Part shown: positions 17,348 through 26,386 of the stretch, one piece after another
Numbering within the stretch: the first letter of the stretch is position 1
Layout: the number at the start of each line of letters is the position of its first letter
Origin: Futiania mangrovi
GTDB lineage: Bacteria > Pseudomonadota > Alphaproteobacteria > Futianiales > Futianiaceae
Assembly (NCBI RefSeq): GCF_024158125.1
Contig: NZ_JAMZFT010000001.1
Coordinates: 124,001-188,000, forward strand
Reading direction: 5' to 3'
Length of the DNA: 64,000 bases
Program-made: the position numbers and the translations under genes
The notes under the pieces: generated by a model
Told to the model about the DNA's origin: nothing
The model's database searches: none
What the model saw: the letters and a program-made list of their open reading frames with translations, nothing else

Positions 17348-18789
17348 GTCTTGTCCCGCCCGTGCAGCCAGTTACGGACGAGGGCGACAGCGCGGTCCGG
17401 ATGCTCCTGGACGAGACGTCCGACGTCATGGCCAAGTTCGGCCGCATTGCCCTGCTCATAGGCGAGGTGGCGCGGGCCTTCGGCAGGGGAGGGCGCCTCG
17501 GGGGCGGGTGCCACGGGGCGCTGCGGCACCAGGCCCGCTGCCGGGGCACCGCGGCCCGGCGCGGCGGCGAGACGGACGGCCCGGAAGGCCAGCCCGATGG
17601 CGGCCAGGATGACGATGGCGAGGCCTGCGATCTCCGCGATGCGAATCCAGTCGACCGCCCGCGCAGGGGTGAGCGAGACGTCCCCGATCGGCTGGGCTGG
17701 CGCGGCGAAGGGCAGGCTCTCCACGGTGATCCGGTCGCCGCGGGCCGTGTCGAGCGCGATGCCGTCGCTGACCAGCCCCTCGATACGCGAGAGCAGGGCA
17801 GCAGCGTCGGGGGTGTCCTGGAGGGCCGCCGCGTTCACGAGGACCGCGACGCTCATCCGCTCCACCCTGCCTTCGTCCACATGCTCGGTCTCGGTCGTGC
17901 GGGTCACCTCGTAGGTCGCACGCTCGCCCGTGATCTCGCCCTGCGGCGTGGCCGTCGTCTCGTTCGCGGTAAGCACCTGGCCCGAGGGGTCGAGGCGGTT
18001 CTGGGTCACGGTGCGGCTGGCGAAGCGGATATCGGCGGTTACCTCCACGCGGACGTTCTCGTCTCCCACCACGCGGGCGACGAGCGTGCGCGCGCGCTCC
18101 GCGAGTTCCGCCTCGAAGGCCTTGCGCCGCAGGTCTGCGGGGACAAGCCCGTCGGTCTCGGCCAGTGCGTGTGCGCGGCCCGCCGGGTCGACGACACGCA
18201 CGGCCTCGGGCGCCAGGCCTGCCAGGGCTCCGGCGACCAGGCTGCGCACGGTCGCCAGCATGTCCGCTGGCGGTGCGGCGCCCAGCATGTCGAGAACCAC
18301 CGTGGCCCCCGGCGCGCCGCCTTCTGCGGCGAAGTGCACACTGGCAGCGTGAACGCCGCTCAGGTTTGCGAGCGTGCGCGACAGGTCGGCCTCCAGCGCG
18401 GCGCGCCCGGACTGCCCGCCGGCTGAAACCCGGAAGCTCGCGGCATCGCGCGTGGCGTAGCCGGCGCCGGCCGGATTGGGTATGGCGTCGGCCGCAAGGG
18501 CAAGGCGCACGCTGTCCACGCGGTCGCGGGCAACCAGCACGGTTCCGGTGTCGGCGTTCACCTCGTGCGCGACGCCGAGTGCGCCGAGGCGCTGCGTGAC
18601 CTGCAGCAGGTCGCGGGGGGCCAGGTTCGAAAAGAGCACGTCCCGGGCCGGCATCATCACCCACCACGCAACGGCCACGGCGATGAGCGCGCCGAGCAGT
18701 CCGGAAAGCGCGATCGCGCCAGCCCTGAGAGCTGGCGGGATGGACGCGGGGGCCGTCGTCCCGGGGGTCGTCACTGGCGCATCCGACAT
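17344..18789 (-). CDS. fliF: flagellar MS-ring protein FliF
   Basis: FliF builds the inner-membrane MS ring on which the flagellum assembles. About 481 residues: an N-terminal transmembrane helix (ALSGLLGALIAVAVAWWVMM), the FliF/YscJ ring-building domains (VLFSNLAPRDLLQVTQRLGA, NPAGAGYATRD), a second helix near residue 410 (IAGLAIVILAAIGLAFRAV) and a short cytoplasmic tail that normally binds FliG. It is somewhat shorter than the usual 530-560 residues, mainly in the linker. The start could instead be GTG at 18822; neither start has a strong ribosome-binding site. First gene of fliF-fliG-fliN-flhF-flhG. Confidence 0.93.
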   Translation of the reverse strand: MSDAPVTTPGTTAPASIPPALRAGAIALSGLLGALIAVAVAWWVMMPARDVLFSNLAPRDLLQVTQRLGALGVAHEVNADTGTVLVARDRVDSVRLALAADAIPNPAGAGYATRDAASFRVSAGGQSGRAALEADLSRTLANLSGVHAASVHFAAEGGAPGATVVLDMLGAAPPADMLATVRSLVAGALAGLAPEAVRVVDPAGRAHALAETDGLVPADLRRKAFEAELAERARTLVARVVGDENVRVEVTADIRFASRTVTQNRLDPSGQVLTANETTATPQGEITGERATYEVTRTTETEHVDEGRVERMSVAVLVNAAALQDTPDAAALLSRIEGLVSDGIALDTARGDRITVESLPFAAPAQPIGDVSLTPARAVDWIRIAEIAGLAIVILAAIGLAFRAVRLAAAPGRGAPAAGLVPQRPVAPAPEAPSPAEGPRHLAYEQGNAAELGHDVGRLVQEHPDRAVALVRNWLHGRDKT

Positions 18790-18879
18790 GGCTTTGCGTT
18801 CCGGGCTGTCCGTTCTAGTCACGCCCGACGGGTGGGCGGAATTGGCGCGTGTCTGCCTGATGTTTTAGCTAAGGAAGCG

Positions 18880-18895
18880 TAAATGCGGCTTTAAC
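18880..18895 (+). promoter_or_regulatory. near-consensus CtrA site upstream of fliF
   Basis: TAAA at 18880-18883, seven bases, then TTAAC at 18891-18895: one mismatch to TTAA-N7-TTAAC. It is 91 nt upstream of the fliF ATG (which reads on the minus strand) in the 228-nt gap between fliF and the sciP stop. CtrA control of fliF is known in Caulobacter, so a functional site is plausible. Confidence 0.55.
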
Positions 18896-19017
18896 GCTGC
18901 GGGCGCAGGCGGCCTCCTGGCTGGCCAGACGGCACGACGCCGCCCGCGGCAGGGCCGGGGCGGCGTCAGTCCGGTGGAGACCGTCATGATCGGTTGACGC
19001 TCCGGCCACGGAGCGGC

Positions 19018-19299
19018 TCAGTTGGGTCGGCGGTACCGTTGCAGGCGCGTCGTGCGCAACCCGGCCAGCCCATGCCGGTCGATGGCGCGTTGCCATGCCT
19101 CGAATTCCTCGACCGACAGCGTGTAGCGGTCGCATGCCTCCTCGAGGGTCAGAAGTCCGCCTCGTACGGCAGCCACGACTTCGGCCTTGCGACGGATCAC
19201 CCAGCGCTTCGTATCGCGCGGCGGAAGGTCCGCGCGCGTGAGCCGTCGCCCGTCGGGTCCGATCACGCTCTGCGGTGTCGAATTCAACTGACTCGTCAT
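19018..19299 (-). CDS. sciP: CtrA inhibitory protein SciP (DUF1153)
   Basis: SciP binds CtrA and blocks its recruitment of RNA polymerase, setting the timing of CtrA activation. The 93-residue protein matches the DUF1153 family along its length: SVIGPDGRRLTRADLPP, TKRWVIRRKAEVVAAVRGGL, LEEACDRYTLSVEEFEAWQRAIDRHGLAGLR. The central part is a helix-turn-helix. It lies alone between fliF and the divergent mnmA. Confidence 0.95.
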   Translation of the reverse strand: MTSQLNSTPQSVIGPDGRRLTRADLPPRDTKRWVIRRKAEVVAAVRGGLLTLEEACDRYTLSVEEFEAWQRAIDRHGLAGLRTTRLQRYRRPN

Positions 19300-19358
19300 T
19301 TCTTCCCAAAAGCTCCGTGGCCGTTGTTGGGGTGAGCTTATGGGGCTGCCTTTAAAAA

Positions 19359-19418
19359 ATGGCTAAGCGATTGATCCAATTGTTCTGATTTACTATGATT
19401 AATGCTTGTAAAGGTTAA
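19359..19418 (-). promoter_or_regulatory. candidate CtrA half-sites upstream of sciP
   Basis: On the minus strand TTAGCCAT (complement of 19359-19366) and TTAACCTT (complement of 19411-19418) each differ by one base from the CtrA octamer TTAACCAT. The region is AT-rich relative to its surroundings and lies 60-120 nt before the sciP start. sciP is CtrA-activated in Caulobacter; that these are real sites is inference. Confidence 0.35.
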
Positions 19419-19541
19419 AGTTTTCGTGAAATTTATCTCCGATCAACTTAAAGTGGAGTGGGGTGAGCGGGCTCGCCCCTGCAAGGTGGCAATCGGATGG
19501 CGGCGACGATATATACGCGCTCAGGAACGAAGGGAGCGTGC

Positions 19542-20687
19542 ATGGGCGATCGGCTCAACAGCCTTGGTTTGCCGGGACGGCCGGAAGAGACGCGCGTTGT
19601 CGTCGCGATGTCGGGCGGCGTCGATTCCTCTGTTGTTGCGGGGGTTCTCGCGCGCGAGGGGTATGATGTCGTTGGCATCACGCTTCAGCTTTACGACCAT
19701 GGTGCCGCGCTGGCGAAGGCGGGGGCCTGCTGCGCCGGGCAGGATATCCACGATGCGCGCGCGGTCGCGGACAGGCTGGGAATTCCCCACTATGTGCTCG
19801 ACTACGAGAACCGCTTCCGGGAAGAGGTGATCGAGGATTTTGCCGACACTTACCTGGCCGGCGGTACGCCCATTCCATGTATTCGCTGTAATGAGCGCGT
19901 GAAATTCCGGGATCTTCTGGCAACGGCGCGTGACCTGGGTGCGGCGTGTCTTGCCACCGGCCATTATATCCGGCGCGAAGAGGGGGCGAACGGGCCGGAA
20001 CTGCATCGCGCCGCCGATGCGTCGCGGGATCAGAGTTACTTCCTGTTTTCCACCACGCGCGAGCAGCTCGGGATGTTGCGCTTTCCGCTCGGCGCCCTGC
20101 CGAAGGCGGAGGTGCGCCGACTGGCGGAAGGCATGGGACTTGCGGTGGCCGACAAGCCGGACAGCCAGGACATCTGCTTCGTTCCGCAAGGTCATTACAC
20201 GAAGGTGATCGAGAAGGTCCGGCCCGGGGCCTCGGAGCCGGGGGAGATCGTGCATCTCGACGGCCGGGTTCTGGGGCGTCACGACGGCATTATCCATTAC
20301 ACGGTCGGGCAGCGGCGCGGCCTGGGTGTCGCGACGGGCGAGCCGCTCTATGTGGTCCGGCTCGATGCGGAGCGCCGCCAGGTGGTTGTCGGTCCGCACG
20401 AGGCCCTGCTCGTCCACGACATCGCGCTGTCGGACGTGAACTGGCTTGGCGATGCGCCGATCCCGGCTGCGGGCCTGCCGGTTGCCGTGCGGGTGCGGTC
20501 GACCCGGCCGCCCGTGGCGGGACGCCTTCATGCCGATGGGGACGGGCGCGCGCGGGTCCGGCTCGATGCCGGCGAGGCTGGTGTGGCGCCGGGACAGGCC
20601 TGTGTCTTCTACGAGGCAGGGGAGGGGACGCGCGTCCTCGGGGGCGGCTGGATCGTCTCTGCCGATCGCGTCCAGCAGGCGGCTTGA
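19542..20687 (+). CDS. mnmA: tRNA-specific 2-thiouridylase MnmA
   Basis: MnmA thiolates U34 of Lys, Glu and Gln tRNAs using ATP and a relayed sulfur. The 381-residue product has the PP-loop [14 protein letters not shown], the catalytic CxxC-type Cys in [25 protein letters not shown] and the second catalytic Cys in SQDICFV, then the C-terminal barrel ([20 protein letters not shown]). The frame opens at 19497, but the ATG at 19542 has AAGGGAG about 8 nt before it. A tRNA gene follows 38 nt downstream. Confidence 0.95.
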   Translation: MGDRLNSLGLPGRPEETRVVVAMSGGVDSSVVAGVLAREGYDVVGITLQLYDHGAALAKAGACCAGQDIHDARAVADRLGIPHYVLDYENRFREEVIEDFADTYLAGGTPIPCIRCNERVKFRDLLATARDLGAACLATGHYIRREEGANGPELHRAADASRDQSYFLFSTTREQLGMLRFPLGALPKAEVRRLAEGMGLAVADKPDSQDICFVPQGHYTKVIEKVRPGASEPGEIVHLDGRVLGRHDGIIHYTVGQRRGLGVATGEPLYVVRLDAERRQVVVGPHEALLVHDIALSDVNWLGDAPIPAAGLPVAVRVRSTRPPVAGRLHADGDGRARVRLDAGEAGVAPGQACVFYEAGEGTRVLGGGWIVSADRVQQAA

Positions 20688-20725
20688 CAGGGCGCGCCGG
20701 CGCCCCCTATATCCCTCGCGCCTGT

Positions 20726-20802
20726 GGCGGGGTAGCTCAGTTGGTGAGAGCGCAGGATTCATAACCCTGAGGTCGGCGGTTCAAGCCCGCCCCCCGCTAC
20801 CA
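20726..20802 (+). tRNA. tRNA-Met (anticodon CAT), elongator type
   Basis: A 77-nt cloverleaf: acceptor GGCGGGG (with a G1-U72 wobble) pairing with CCCCGCT; D arm TAGCTCAGTTGGTGAGAG; anticodon loop with CAT; variable region AGGTC; T arm containing GTTCAAG; encoded CCA at 20800-20802. The CAT anticodon could also be Ile2 (lysidine) or initiator, but the sequence closely matches alphaproteobacterial elongator tRNA-Met. No integrase or repeated 3' end is nearby. Confidence 0.92.
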
Positions 20803-20934
20803 CTTCTTCTTCAAACTTTTTCTGGTACGAAAAGCAGCCCCTCGTGGCACGCAGTTTGCGTGGCTAGCGAGGAGCGGTACGCTTTTGTGCCGGTGTGTTG
20901 CATGTTCAACAGTTGTGTTTTGTGGTTATATTTT

Positions 20935-20992
20935 CACCACTTTTCGGTGGTGGAAAAATTTGACGCCGCGCGCTTCGCGCTGTAAGCGGCGT
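20935..20992 (+). promoter_or_regulatory. cysD leader hairpins
   Basis: Two inverted repeats lie in the AT-rich 246-nt gap between the tRNA and cysD. CACCAC (20935-20940) and GTGGTG (20947-20952) enclose TTTTCG, with T and A flanks that extend the stem around a bulged G. ACGCCGC (20963-20969) pairs with GCGGCGT (20986-20992) around a small inner stem. They could be a regulator site, an RNA leader or tRNA-transcript termination. I see no match to a known riboswitch. Confidence 0.35.
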
Positions 20993-21048
20993 GCCTTGGA
21001 CGATGTCTGCGCCCATGCCGGCGCTGTCAGATACGGGAACTGGGGAAT

Positions 21049-21843
21049 ATGGACCGGCTTTCGGCCCTCGAGGCCCAATCGATCTTCATCCTGCGCGAGG
21101 CGTTCAACCGCATCGACAAGCTTGCCCTGCTGTGGTCGCTCGGCAAGGACTCCAACGTCATGGTCTGGCTGGCGCGCAAGGCGTTCTTCGGCCATGTGCC
21201 CTTCCCCGTGATGCACGTCGACACGGAGAAGAAGTTCCCGGAGATGTACGCCTTCCGGGACCGCTATGCGAAGGAATGGAACCTCACCTTCCTGCGCGAG
21301 CTGTGCCCGCCGGTCGAGGAGATGGACGAGACGCTGCCGCCCGCGGCCCGCTCCGCTGCGCGCAAGACGGCCGGCCTCAAGGCCGCGATCGCCAAGCACG
21401 GCTTCAACGGGCTGATCGCCGGCATCCGCCGCGACGAGGAAGCAACGCGCGCCAAGGAGCGCGTGTTCAGCCCGCGCGGCGACCAGGGCAACTGGGACTT
21501 CCGCGACCAGCCGCCGGAGTTCTTCGACCAGTACAAGACCGAGTTTCCGCCCGGAACCCATGTGCGCGTGCATCCGCTGCTGCACTGGACCGAGGTCGAC
21601 ATCTGGCTCTACACGAAGCGCGAGAACATCCCCGTGATCCCGCTCTATTTCGCGAAGGACGGGAAGCGGTATCGCTCGCTCGGCGACCAGGACATCACCA
21701 ATCCCGTTCCCTCGACCGCCGTGACGATCGACGAGATCATCGAGGAACTGCGCACCACCCGCGTTGCCGAGCGGTCTGGACGCGCCATGGACCACGAGGC
21801 CGAGGACAGCTTCGAGCGCCTGCGCGCCGAAGGCTATCTGTGA
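21049..21843 (+). CDS. cysD: sulfate adenylyltransferase subunit 2
   Basis: With CysN it makes APS from ATP and sulfate, the first step of sulfate assimilation. The 264-residue protein is a PP-loop enzyme: [59 protein letters not shown], and the C-terminal [14 protein letters not shown] region. A GGGG stretch precedes the ATG. cysNC follows after 14 nt, so the pair forms one operon. No cysH or siroheme genes are in the window. Confidence 0.96.
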   Translation: MDRLSALEAQSIFILREAFNRIDKLALLWSLGKDSNVMVWLARKAFFGHVPFPVMHVDTEKKFPEMYAFRDRYAKEWNLTFLRELCPPVEEMDETLPPAARSAARKTAGLKAAIAKHGFNGLIAGIRRDEEATRAKERVFSPRGDQGNWDFRDQPPEFFDQYKTEFPPGTHVRVHPLLHWTEVDIWLYTKRENIPVIPLYFAKDGKRYRSLGDQDITNPVPSTAVTIDEIIEELRTTRVAERSGRAMDHEAEDSFERLRAEGYL

Positions 21844-21857
21844 GCGGAGGCACCGAC

Positions 21858-23783
21858 ATGACCAACGCACCCAAGACCACTGCCCTTCGCCTGGTGGAAA
21901 GCGCCGCGCCGGAGCGCGACCAGCTCAAGATCGTGATCGTGGGCCACGTCGACCACGGCAAGTCGACGCTCGTCGGCCGCCTGTTCCACGAGACGGGCTC
22001 GCTGCCAGACGGCAAGTTCGAGGCGATCAAGGCCATGTGCGAGCGGCGCGGCATGCCGTTCGAATGGGCGTTCCTGATGGACGCCTTCCAGGCCGAGCGC
22101 GACCAGGGCATCACGATCGACACCTCGCAGATCTGGTTCAAGACAGAGGCGCGCGACTACGTCATCATCGACGCGCCCGGCCACAAGGAATTCCTGAAGA
22201 ACATGATCACCGGGGCTGCGCAGGCGGAAGCCGCGCTGCTGGTGATCGACGCCGACGAGGGCGTGCGCGAGCAGTCGCGCCGGCACGGCTATCTCCTGTC
22301 GCTGCTCGGCATCACGCAAGTTGCCGTCGCGATCAACAAGATGGACCTCGTCGGCTATTCGGAGGAGCGGTTCCGCGCGGTCGAGGCCGAATACCGCGCC
22401 TATCTGGAAAGCATCGGCGTCAAGCCGCGCGTCATCGTGCCGGTGTCGGCGCGCGAGGGCGACCTGATCAGCGGACCGTCGGCGAACATGCCCTGGTACA
22501 CCGGTCCCAGCATCGTCGGCGCGCTCGATTCCTTCGAGAAGGCGGCGCCCATGGTGGAGCGGCCGCTGCGCATGTTCGTGCAGGACATCTACAAGTTCGA
22601 CCAGCGCCGGATCATCGCCGGGCGCCTGTCGAGCGGGCGCATCCGCGTGGGCGACGAGGTGATCTTCTCGCCCTCCAACAAGACGGTGCGCGTGAAGTCG
22701 ATCGAGTCCTGGTCATCGGACCCCGCCGCGCCTGCTCGCACGGTCGCGGAAGCGGGCGAATCCGTTGGCATCACGCTCGACGAGCAGATCTTCGTGGAGC
22801 GCGGCGACCTCATCAGTCATGTGCCGGACGAGGATCGCGCCGCGCCGATGGAGACGGACGTGTTCCGGGCGCGGCTGTTCTGGCTGGGGCGCGAGTCGCT
22901 GAGCGAGGGCAAGCGCCTGAAGTTGAAGCTCGGCACGCTCGAAGCGCAGGTGACGGTGGAGCGGATCGAGCACGTGGTCGACACGGGCGATCTCGCAACC
23001 GGGGCCGCCACGCATGTGGAGCGCAACGCGGTCGCCGAGGTGGTGATCCGCGCGAACCGGCTTCTGGCGCTCGATCCTTACGAGGATAATCCCTATTCGG
23101 GCCGCTTCGTGCTGGTCGACCGTTACGACGTGGTGGGCGGCGGCATCGTCTCGATGGAGGGCTACGCCGACCAGCGCGAACTGGTGACGCGGCGCGCCAC
23201 CAACATCACGCGGGTCGAGCACCGGATCACCGAGGACATGCGGGTGGCACGCAACGGCCACAAGGGCGCTGTGATCTGGCTGACGGGCCTGTCGGGCGCG
23301 GGCAAGTCCACGCTCGCCGTCGCACTGGAGCAGGCGCTGTTCGAGAAGGGCTACCAGGCCTATGTGCTCGACGGCGACAACATCCGCGACGGTCTCAACG
23401 CCAATCTCGGCTTCAGCCCGGAGGACCGGGCGGAGAACATCCGCCGGGTGGGCGAGGTGGCCTCGCTCTTCGCGTCGGCCGGCATGATCGCGATCACCGC
23501 GTTCATCTCGCCTTACCGCTCCGACCGGGAGCGGGCGCGCAAGGCGGCGCCTGGCCGCTTCCACGAGGTGCATGTGAAGGCGTCGGTGGAAGCGTGCGAG
23601 GCGCGCGACCCCAAAGGCCTCTACAAGCGGGCGCGCACCGGCGAGATCAAGGAGTTCACGGGCATTTCCGCGCCCTACGAGGCGCCGGACGCGCCCGATC
23701 TCGTGGTCGACACGGAAGCACAGTCCATCGACTCCTGCCTCGACACGCTGGTCGCCTACGTGGCGAACGCCTGCCGAAGCTGA
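21858..23783 (+). CDS. cysNC: bifunctional sulfate adenylyltransferase subunit 1 / APS kinase
   Basis: The 641-residue fusion supplies the GTPase subunit of ATP sulfurylase and the kinase that turns APS into PAPS. The N-terminal EF-Tu-like GTPase has [15 protein letters not shown], the DQGITID segment, [14 protein letters not shown] and NKMDL, then two beta-barrels. The C-terminal APS kinase (about 465-641) has [12 protein letters not shown]-like [39 protein letters not shown] and the [13 protein letters not shown] loop. Unlike the usual NKMDLV context nothing is missing in either half, so both activities should be present. The ATG at 21858 is preceded by GGAGG. CysQ, encoded elsewhere in the window, removes the PAP by-product. 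Confidence 0.95.
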   Translation: MTNAPKTTALRLVESAAPERDQLKIVIVGHVDHGKSTLVGRLFHETGSLPDGKFEAIKAMCERRGMPFEWAFLMDAFQAERDQGITIDTSQIWFKTEARDYVIIDAPGHKEFLKNMITGAAQAEAALLVIDADEGVREQSRRHGYLLSLLGITQVAVAINKMDLVGYSEERFRAVEAEYRAYLESIGVKPRVIVPVSAREGDLISGPSANMPWYTGPSIVGALDSFEKAAPMVERPLRMFVQDIYKFDQRRIIAGRLSSGRIRVGDEVIFSPSNKTVRVKSIESWSSDPAAPARTVAEAGESVGITLDEQIFVERGDLISHVPDEDRAAPMETDVFRARLFWLGRESLSEGKRLKLKLGTLEAQVTVERIEHVVDTGDLATGAATHVERNAVAEVVIRANRLLALDPYEDNPYSGRFVLVDRYDVVGGGIVSMEGYADQRELVTRRATNITRVEHRITEDMRVARNGHKGAVIWLTGLSGAGKSTLAVALEQALFEKGYQAYVLDGDNIRDGLNANLGFSPEDRAENIRRVGEVASLFASAGMIAITAFISPYRSDRERARKAAPGRFHEVHVKASVEACEARDPKGLYKRARTGEIKEFTGISAPYEAPDAPDLVVDTEAQSIDSCLDTLVAYVANACRS

Positions 23784-23816
23784 CAAGAAACGCGGAAGGG
23801 GCGGCCGGCGGGGTGC

Positions 23817-25391
23817 CTACTGCGCCGGCTGCGCCTGTCGCAGGCGGTAGCGCTGCACCTTGCCGGTGACCGTGCGCGGTATGGTCTGCACGAACTCGAC
23901 CCAGCGCGGGTACTTGTAGGGCGCAAGCCGTTGTCGGGCGAGCGCCTGCAGGGCCTCCGCAAGCGCCGGGCCCGCCGTGGCGGGGTCGCGGGGCACGATG
24001 AAGGCCTTCGGTTTCTCCAGTCCGTCGGCGTCGCGCCAGCCTGCGACCGCCACCTCCGCGACGCCCGGGTGGGTGGCGAGCACGGCCTCGACCTCGAGCG
24101 GCGAGACATAGATGCCGCCGACCTTCATCATGTCGTCGATGCGGCCGCAATGGACGTAATAGCCGTCCGCATCGCGCCGGTAGGCGTCGCCCGTGCGCGT
24201 CCAGGGGGGACGGAATGTCGCCCGCGTGCGCGCCTCGTCGCCCCAGTAGCCGACGGCACTGGACGGCCCCGCCACCTCGAGCATGCCGATGCGCCCCGCC
24301 TCCCCGATGGGCTGTCCCAGCTCGTCCAGGAGACGCAGCCTGTAGCCCGCGACCGGCTTGCCGCTGGTTCCCGGCCGGACGTCCCCCGGCCGGTTGGAGA
24401 GGAAGGTCTGCAACATCTCCGTCGAACCGAGCCCGTCGAGAACCTCCACGCCCAGACGGTCCCGGACCCTTTCATGCAGCGCCACCGGCAGCGCCTCGCC
24501 CGCGGAGATGCAGAAACGCAGCGCATGCTGCCCCTTTTCCGGCAGCGCGCCGTGCGCCAGCATCATTGCGTAGAGCGTGGGCACCGCGAAGAATACCGTC
24601 GGGCGCTTCTGCGCCATAAGGCTTCCGATACGGGCAGGATCGGGTTTCTCCGGGTCGAGCAGCGCCGTTGCCCCCGTTGCGAGCGGAAAGGTCAGGCTGT
24701 TGCCGAGGCCATAGGCGAAAAACATCTTGGGCGCGGAAAACAGAACGTCGTCCGGACCGATCCCCAGAGTTGCGACGGCGAAACGGTCCGCCGTGCGGAT
24801 CAGGCTGGCGTGCCGGTGCATGACGCCCTTCGGCCGCCCGGTCGTTCCCGATGTGTAGAGCCAGAAGCCGACGTCGCTGCCCTGCGTTGCCGCCGATGGC
24901 GCGTCCGGATCGCCGCTTGCCAGGAGATCGCCGAGCGTCAGCGTGCCCGGCCCCGGGGCGGCCGCACCTGCAAGGATCCTGTGCGCCAATACGGGCGAGG
25001 CAGCGGCGCCAGGTCCGGCCGCGGGCCAGAGGGTGGCGTCGCAGATCAGCGCCCGCGCCCCGGAATCGCTCAGCATGTAGGCGATGTCGTCCGGCGTCGC
25101 GCGCACGTTCACCGGCACCGGGACGAAGCCGCCGCGCAGCGCCCCCAGGAAACAGACCGGAAAGTCCACCGTATCGTGCTGCAGCAGCAGGATGCGGTCG
25201 CCGCGCTGCAGGCCAAGCCCGGCAAGTGCGCAGGCGAGGCGGCGCGTGTCCCGATCGAGGTCCGAGAAGCTCAAGACCCTGCGTCCGTCGTCGAACGCTG
25301 CCTTGCCTGCGCGGCCCGCGGCGATGTTGCGGCCGATCAGGTCGTCGGCGGCATTGTAGACGGGGCCGGACGTGCTGTCGGTGGATGCCAT
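23817..25391 (-). CDS. benzoate-CoA ligase family AMP-forming acyl-CoA synthetase
   Basis: A 524-residue ANL-superfamily ligase that activates a carboxylic acid to its CoA thioester via an adenylate. The start YNAADDLIGRNIAAGRAGKAAF is typical of the benzoate/hydroxybenzoate-CoA ligase family. Motifs include WLYTSGTTGRPKGVMHRH (P-loop), GLGSTEMLQTF, TGDAYRRDADGYYV, GRIDDMMKVGG (hinge) and the catalytic Lys in RTVTGKVQRYRL. The exact aromatic substrate is not readable. AAGGA lies before the ATG at 25391; a TTG two codons upstream is possible. It is divergent from an enoyl-CoA hydratase gene with 193 nt between, so both may serve one pathway. Confidence 0.85.
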   Translation of the reverse strand: MASTDSTSGPVYNAADDLIGRNIAAGRAGKAAFDDGRRVLSFSDLDRDTRRLACALAGLGLQRGDRILLLQHDTVDFPVCFLGALRGGFVPVPVNVRATPDDIAYMLSDSGARALICDATLWPAAGPGAAASPVLAHRILAGAAAPGPGTLTLGDLLASGDPDAPSAATQGSDVGFWLYTSGTTGRPKGVMHRHASLIRTADRFAVATLGIGPDDVLFSAPKMFFAYGLGNSLTFPLATGATALLDPEKPDPARIGSLMAQKRPTVFFAVPTLYAMMLAHGALPEKGQHALRFCISAGEALPVALHERVRDRLGVEVLDGLGSTEMLQTFLSNRPGDVRPGTSGKPVAGYRLRLLDELGQPIGEAGRIGMLEVAGPSSAVGYWGDEARTRATFRPPWTRTGDAYRRDADGYYVHCGRIDDMMKVGGIYVSPLEVEAVLATHPGVAEVAVAGWRDADGLEKPKAFIVPRDPATAGPALAEALQALARQRLAPYKYPRWVEFVQTIPRTVTGKVQRYRLRQAQPAQ

Positions 25392-25584
25392 CTCCAATCC
25401 TTATGCCGACAGGCAGGCCGCCGCGTTGCCGGCGGGAGAGCCCTTGGTCGATTCCAGCGTAGCGTGTGAGAAAAAGTCATGCCTCAATCTTTCGTTGCAG
25501 GCAATCTGTTCGGCATGGGCTTTGCGGGCAGGGGCCAGCAAGCGGGGCTGCCGGGCGCCTGCGCGCGGATGAAGGGAAGGTCTG

Positions 25585-26379
25585 ATGGACAGGACACGGA
25601 GCATCGGGCAGGAGCGCGATGGCGCGGTCGCGACGGTGCTGCTCAACCGTCCCGAGGCCGGAAACGCACTGACCGCAGACCTTCTGGAACGGCTGCTGCG
25701 GACGCTCGACATGCTCGAGAAGGACGAGAGCGTGCGTGTGGTCGTGCTGGCGGCGGCGGGTGCGGATTTCTGCATCGGGATCGACCCGTCAGCCCGCAGG
25801 CCGGACCGGCGCTCGCCCGCCCAGGACTTCGGCCGGATCCTGTCGGACGCGCTCGCGCCGGTGATCCTGCGGCTGCGGGATATGCGCCGGCCGGTGATCG
25901 CGGCCGCCCAGGGCCGCGCGACGGGCGCGGGCCTTGGCCTGCTTGCGGCAGCCGACATCGTGCTTGCCGAGCGAGGGGCTCTCTTCGCGCTGGACGGCGT
26001 GGAGAGCGGGCTTGCGCCGGAGGGGGCGGCAAGCTGGTTCCTGCCGCGGCTGATCGGGCTTTCCCGCGCGCGTGCGCTCGCCATGACGGGGGCCGCGTTC
26101 GGCGCGGAGGAGGCGCGGGAGTTCGGGCTCGTCTGGCGCGTGGTCGAGGAAGGGGCGTCGCGCCCCGCGGCTGCCGCCCTCGCCCAGCATCTTGCGGGCC
26201 GCGCGCCTGAGACGCTCGCCCTGATGAAACGGATGTTCGAGGCGACGACGGTCGCCAGCCTCGAAGAGCAATTGCAGGTCGAGGCGAACGTGCAACGCCG
26301 CCTCGGCCGCACCGAGGACCACCGGGAGGCGGTCGCCGCCCTCGCCGAGGGCCGCACGCCCGTCTTCCGGGGAAAGTAA
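25585..26379 (+). CDS. enoyl-CoA hydratase/isomerase family protein
   Basis: A 264-residue crotonase-fold enzyme. It has VLLNRPEAGNALT, the oxyanion-hole stretch AAAGADFCIGIDPSA (in place of the usual GxxFxAGxD) and PVIAAAQGRATGAGLGLLAAADIV, then GLAPEGAASWFLPRLIG with a Glu where PaaG-type isomerases have Asp, and the RTEDHREAVAALAEGRTPVFRGK tail. It resembles PaaG/PaaB-like hydratase-isomerases more than fatty-acid hydratases. The ATG has AAGGGAAGG just upstream. Its position head-to-head with an aryl-CoA ligase suggests breakdown of a CoA-activated acid. Confidence 0.85.
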   Translation: MDRTRSIGQERDGAVATVLLNRPEAGNALTADLLERLLRTLDMLEKDESVRVVVLAAAGADFCIGIDPSARRPDRRSPAQDFGRILSDALAPVILRLRDMRRPVIAAAQGRATGAGLGLLAAADIVLAERGALFALDGVESGLAPEGAASWFLPRLIGLSRARALAMTGAAFGAEEAREFGLVWRVVEEGASRPAAAALAQHLAGRAPETLALMKRMFEATTVASLEEQLQVEANVQRRLGRTEDHREAVAALAEGRTPVFRGK

Positions 26380-26386
26380 ACGCGCC

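Noticed and set aside
20726-20802. tRNA-Met as a phage or island attachment site
   Set aside because: No integrase gene, no second copy of the tRNA 3' end, and continuous housekeeping genes on both sides.
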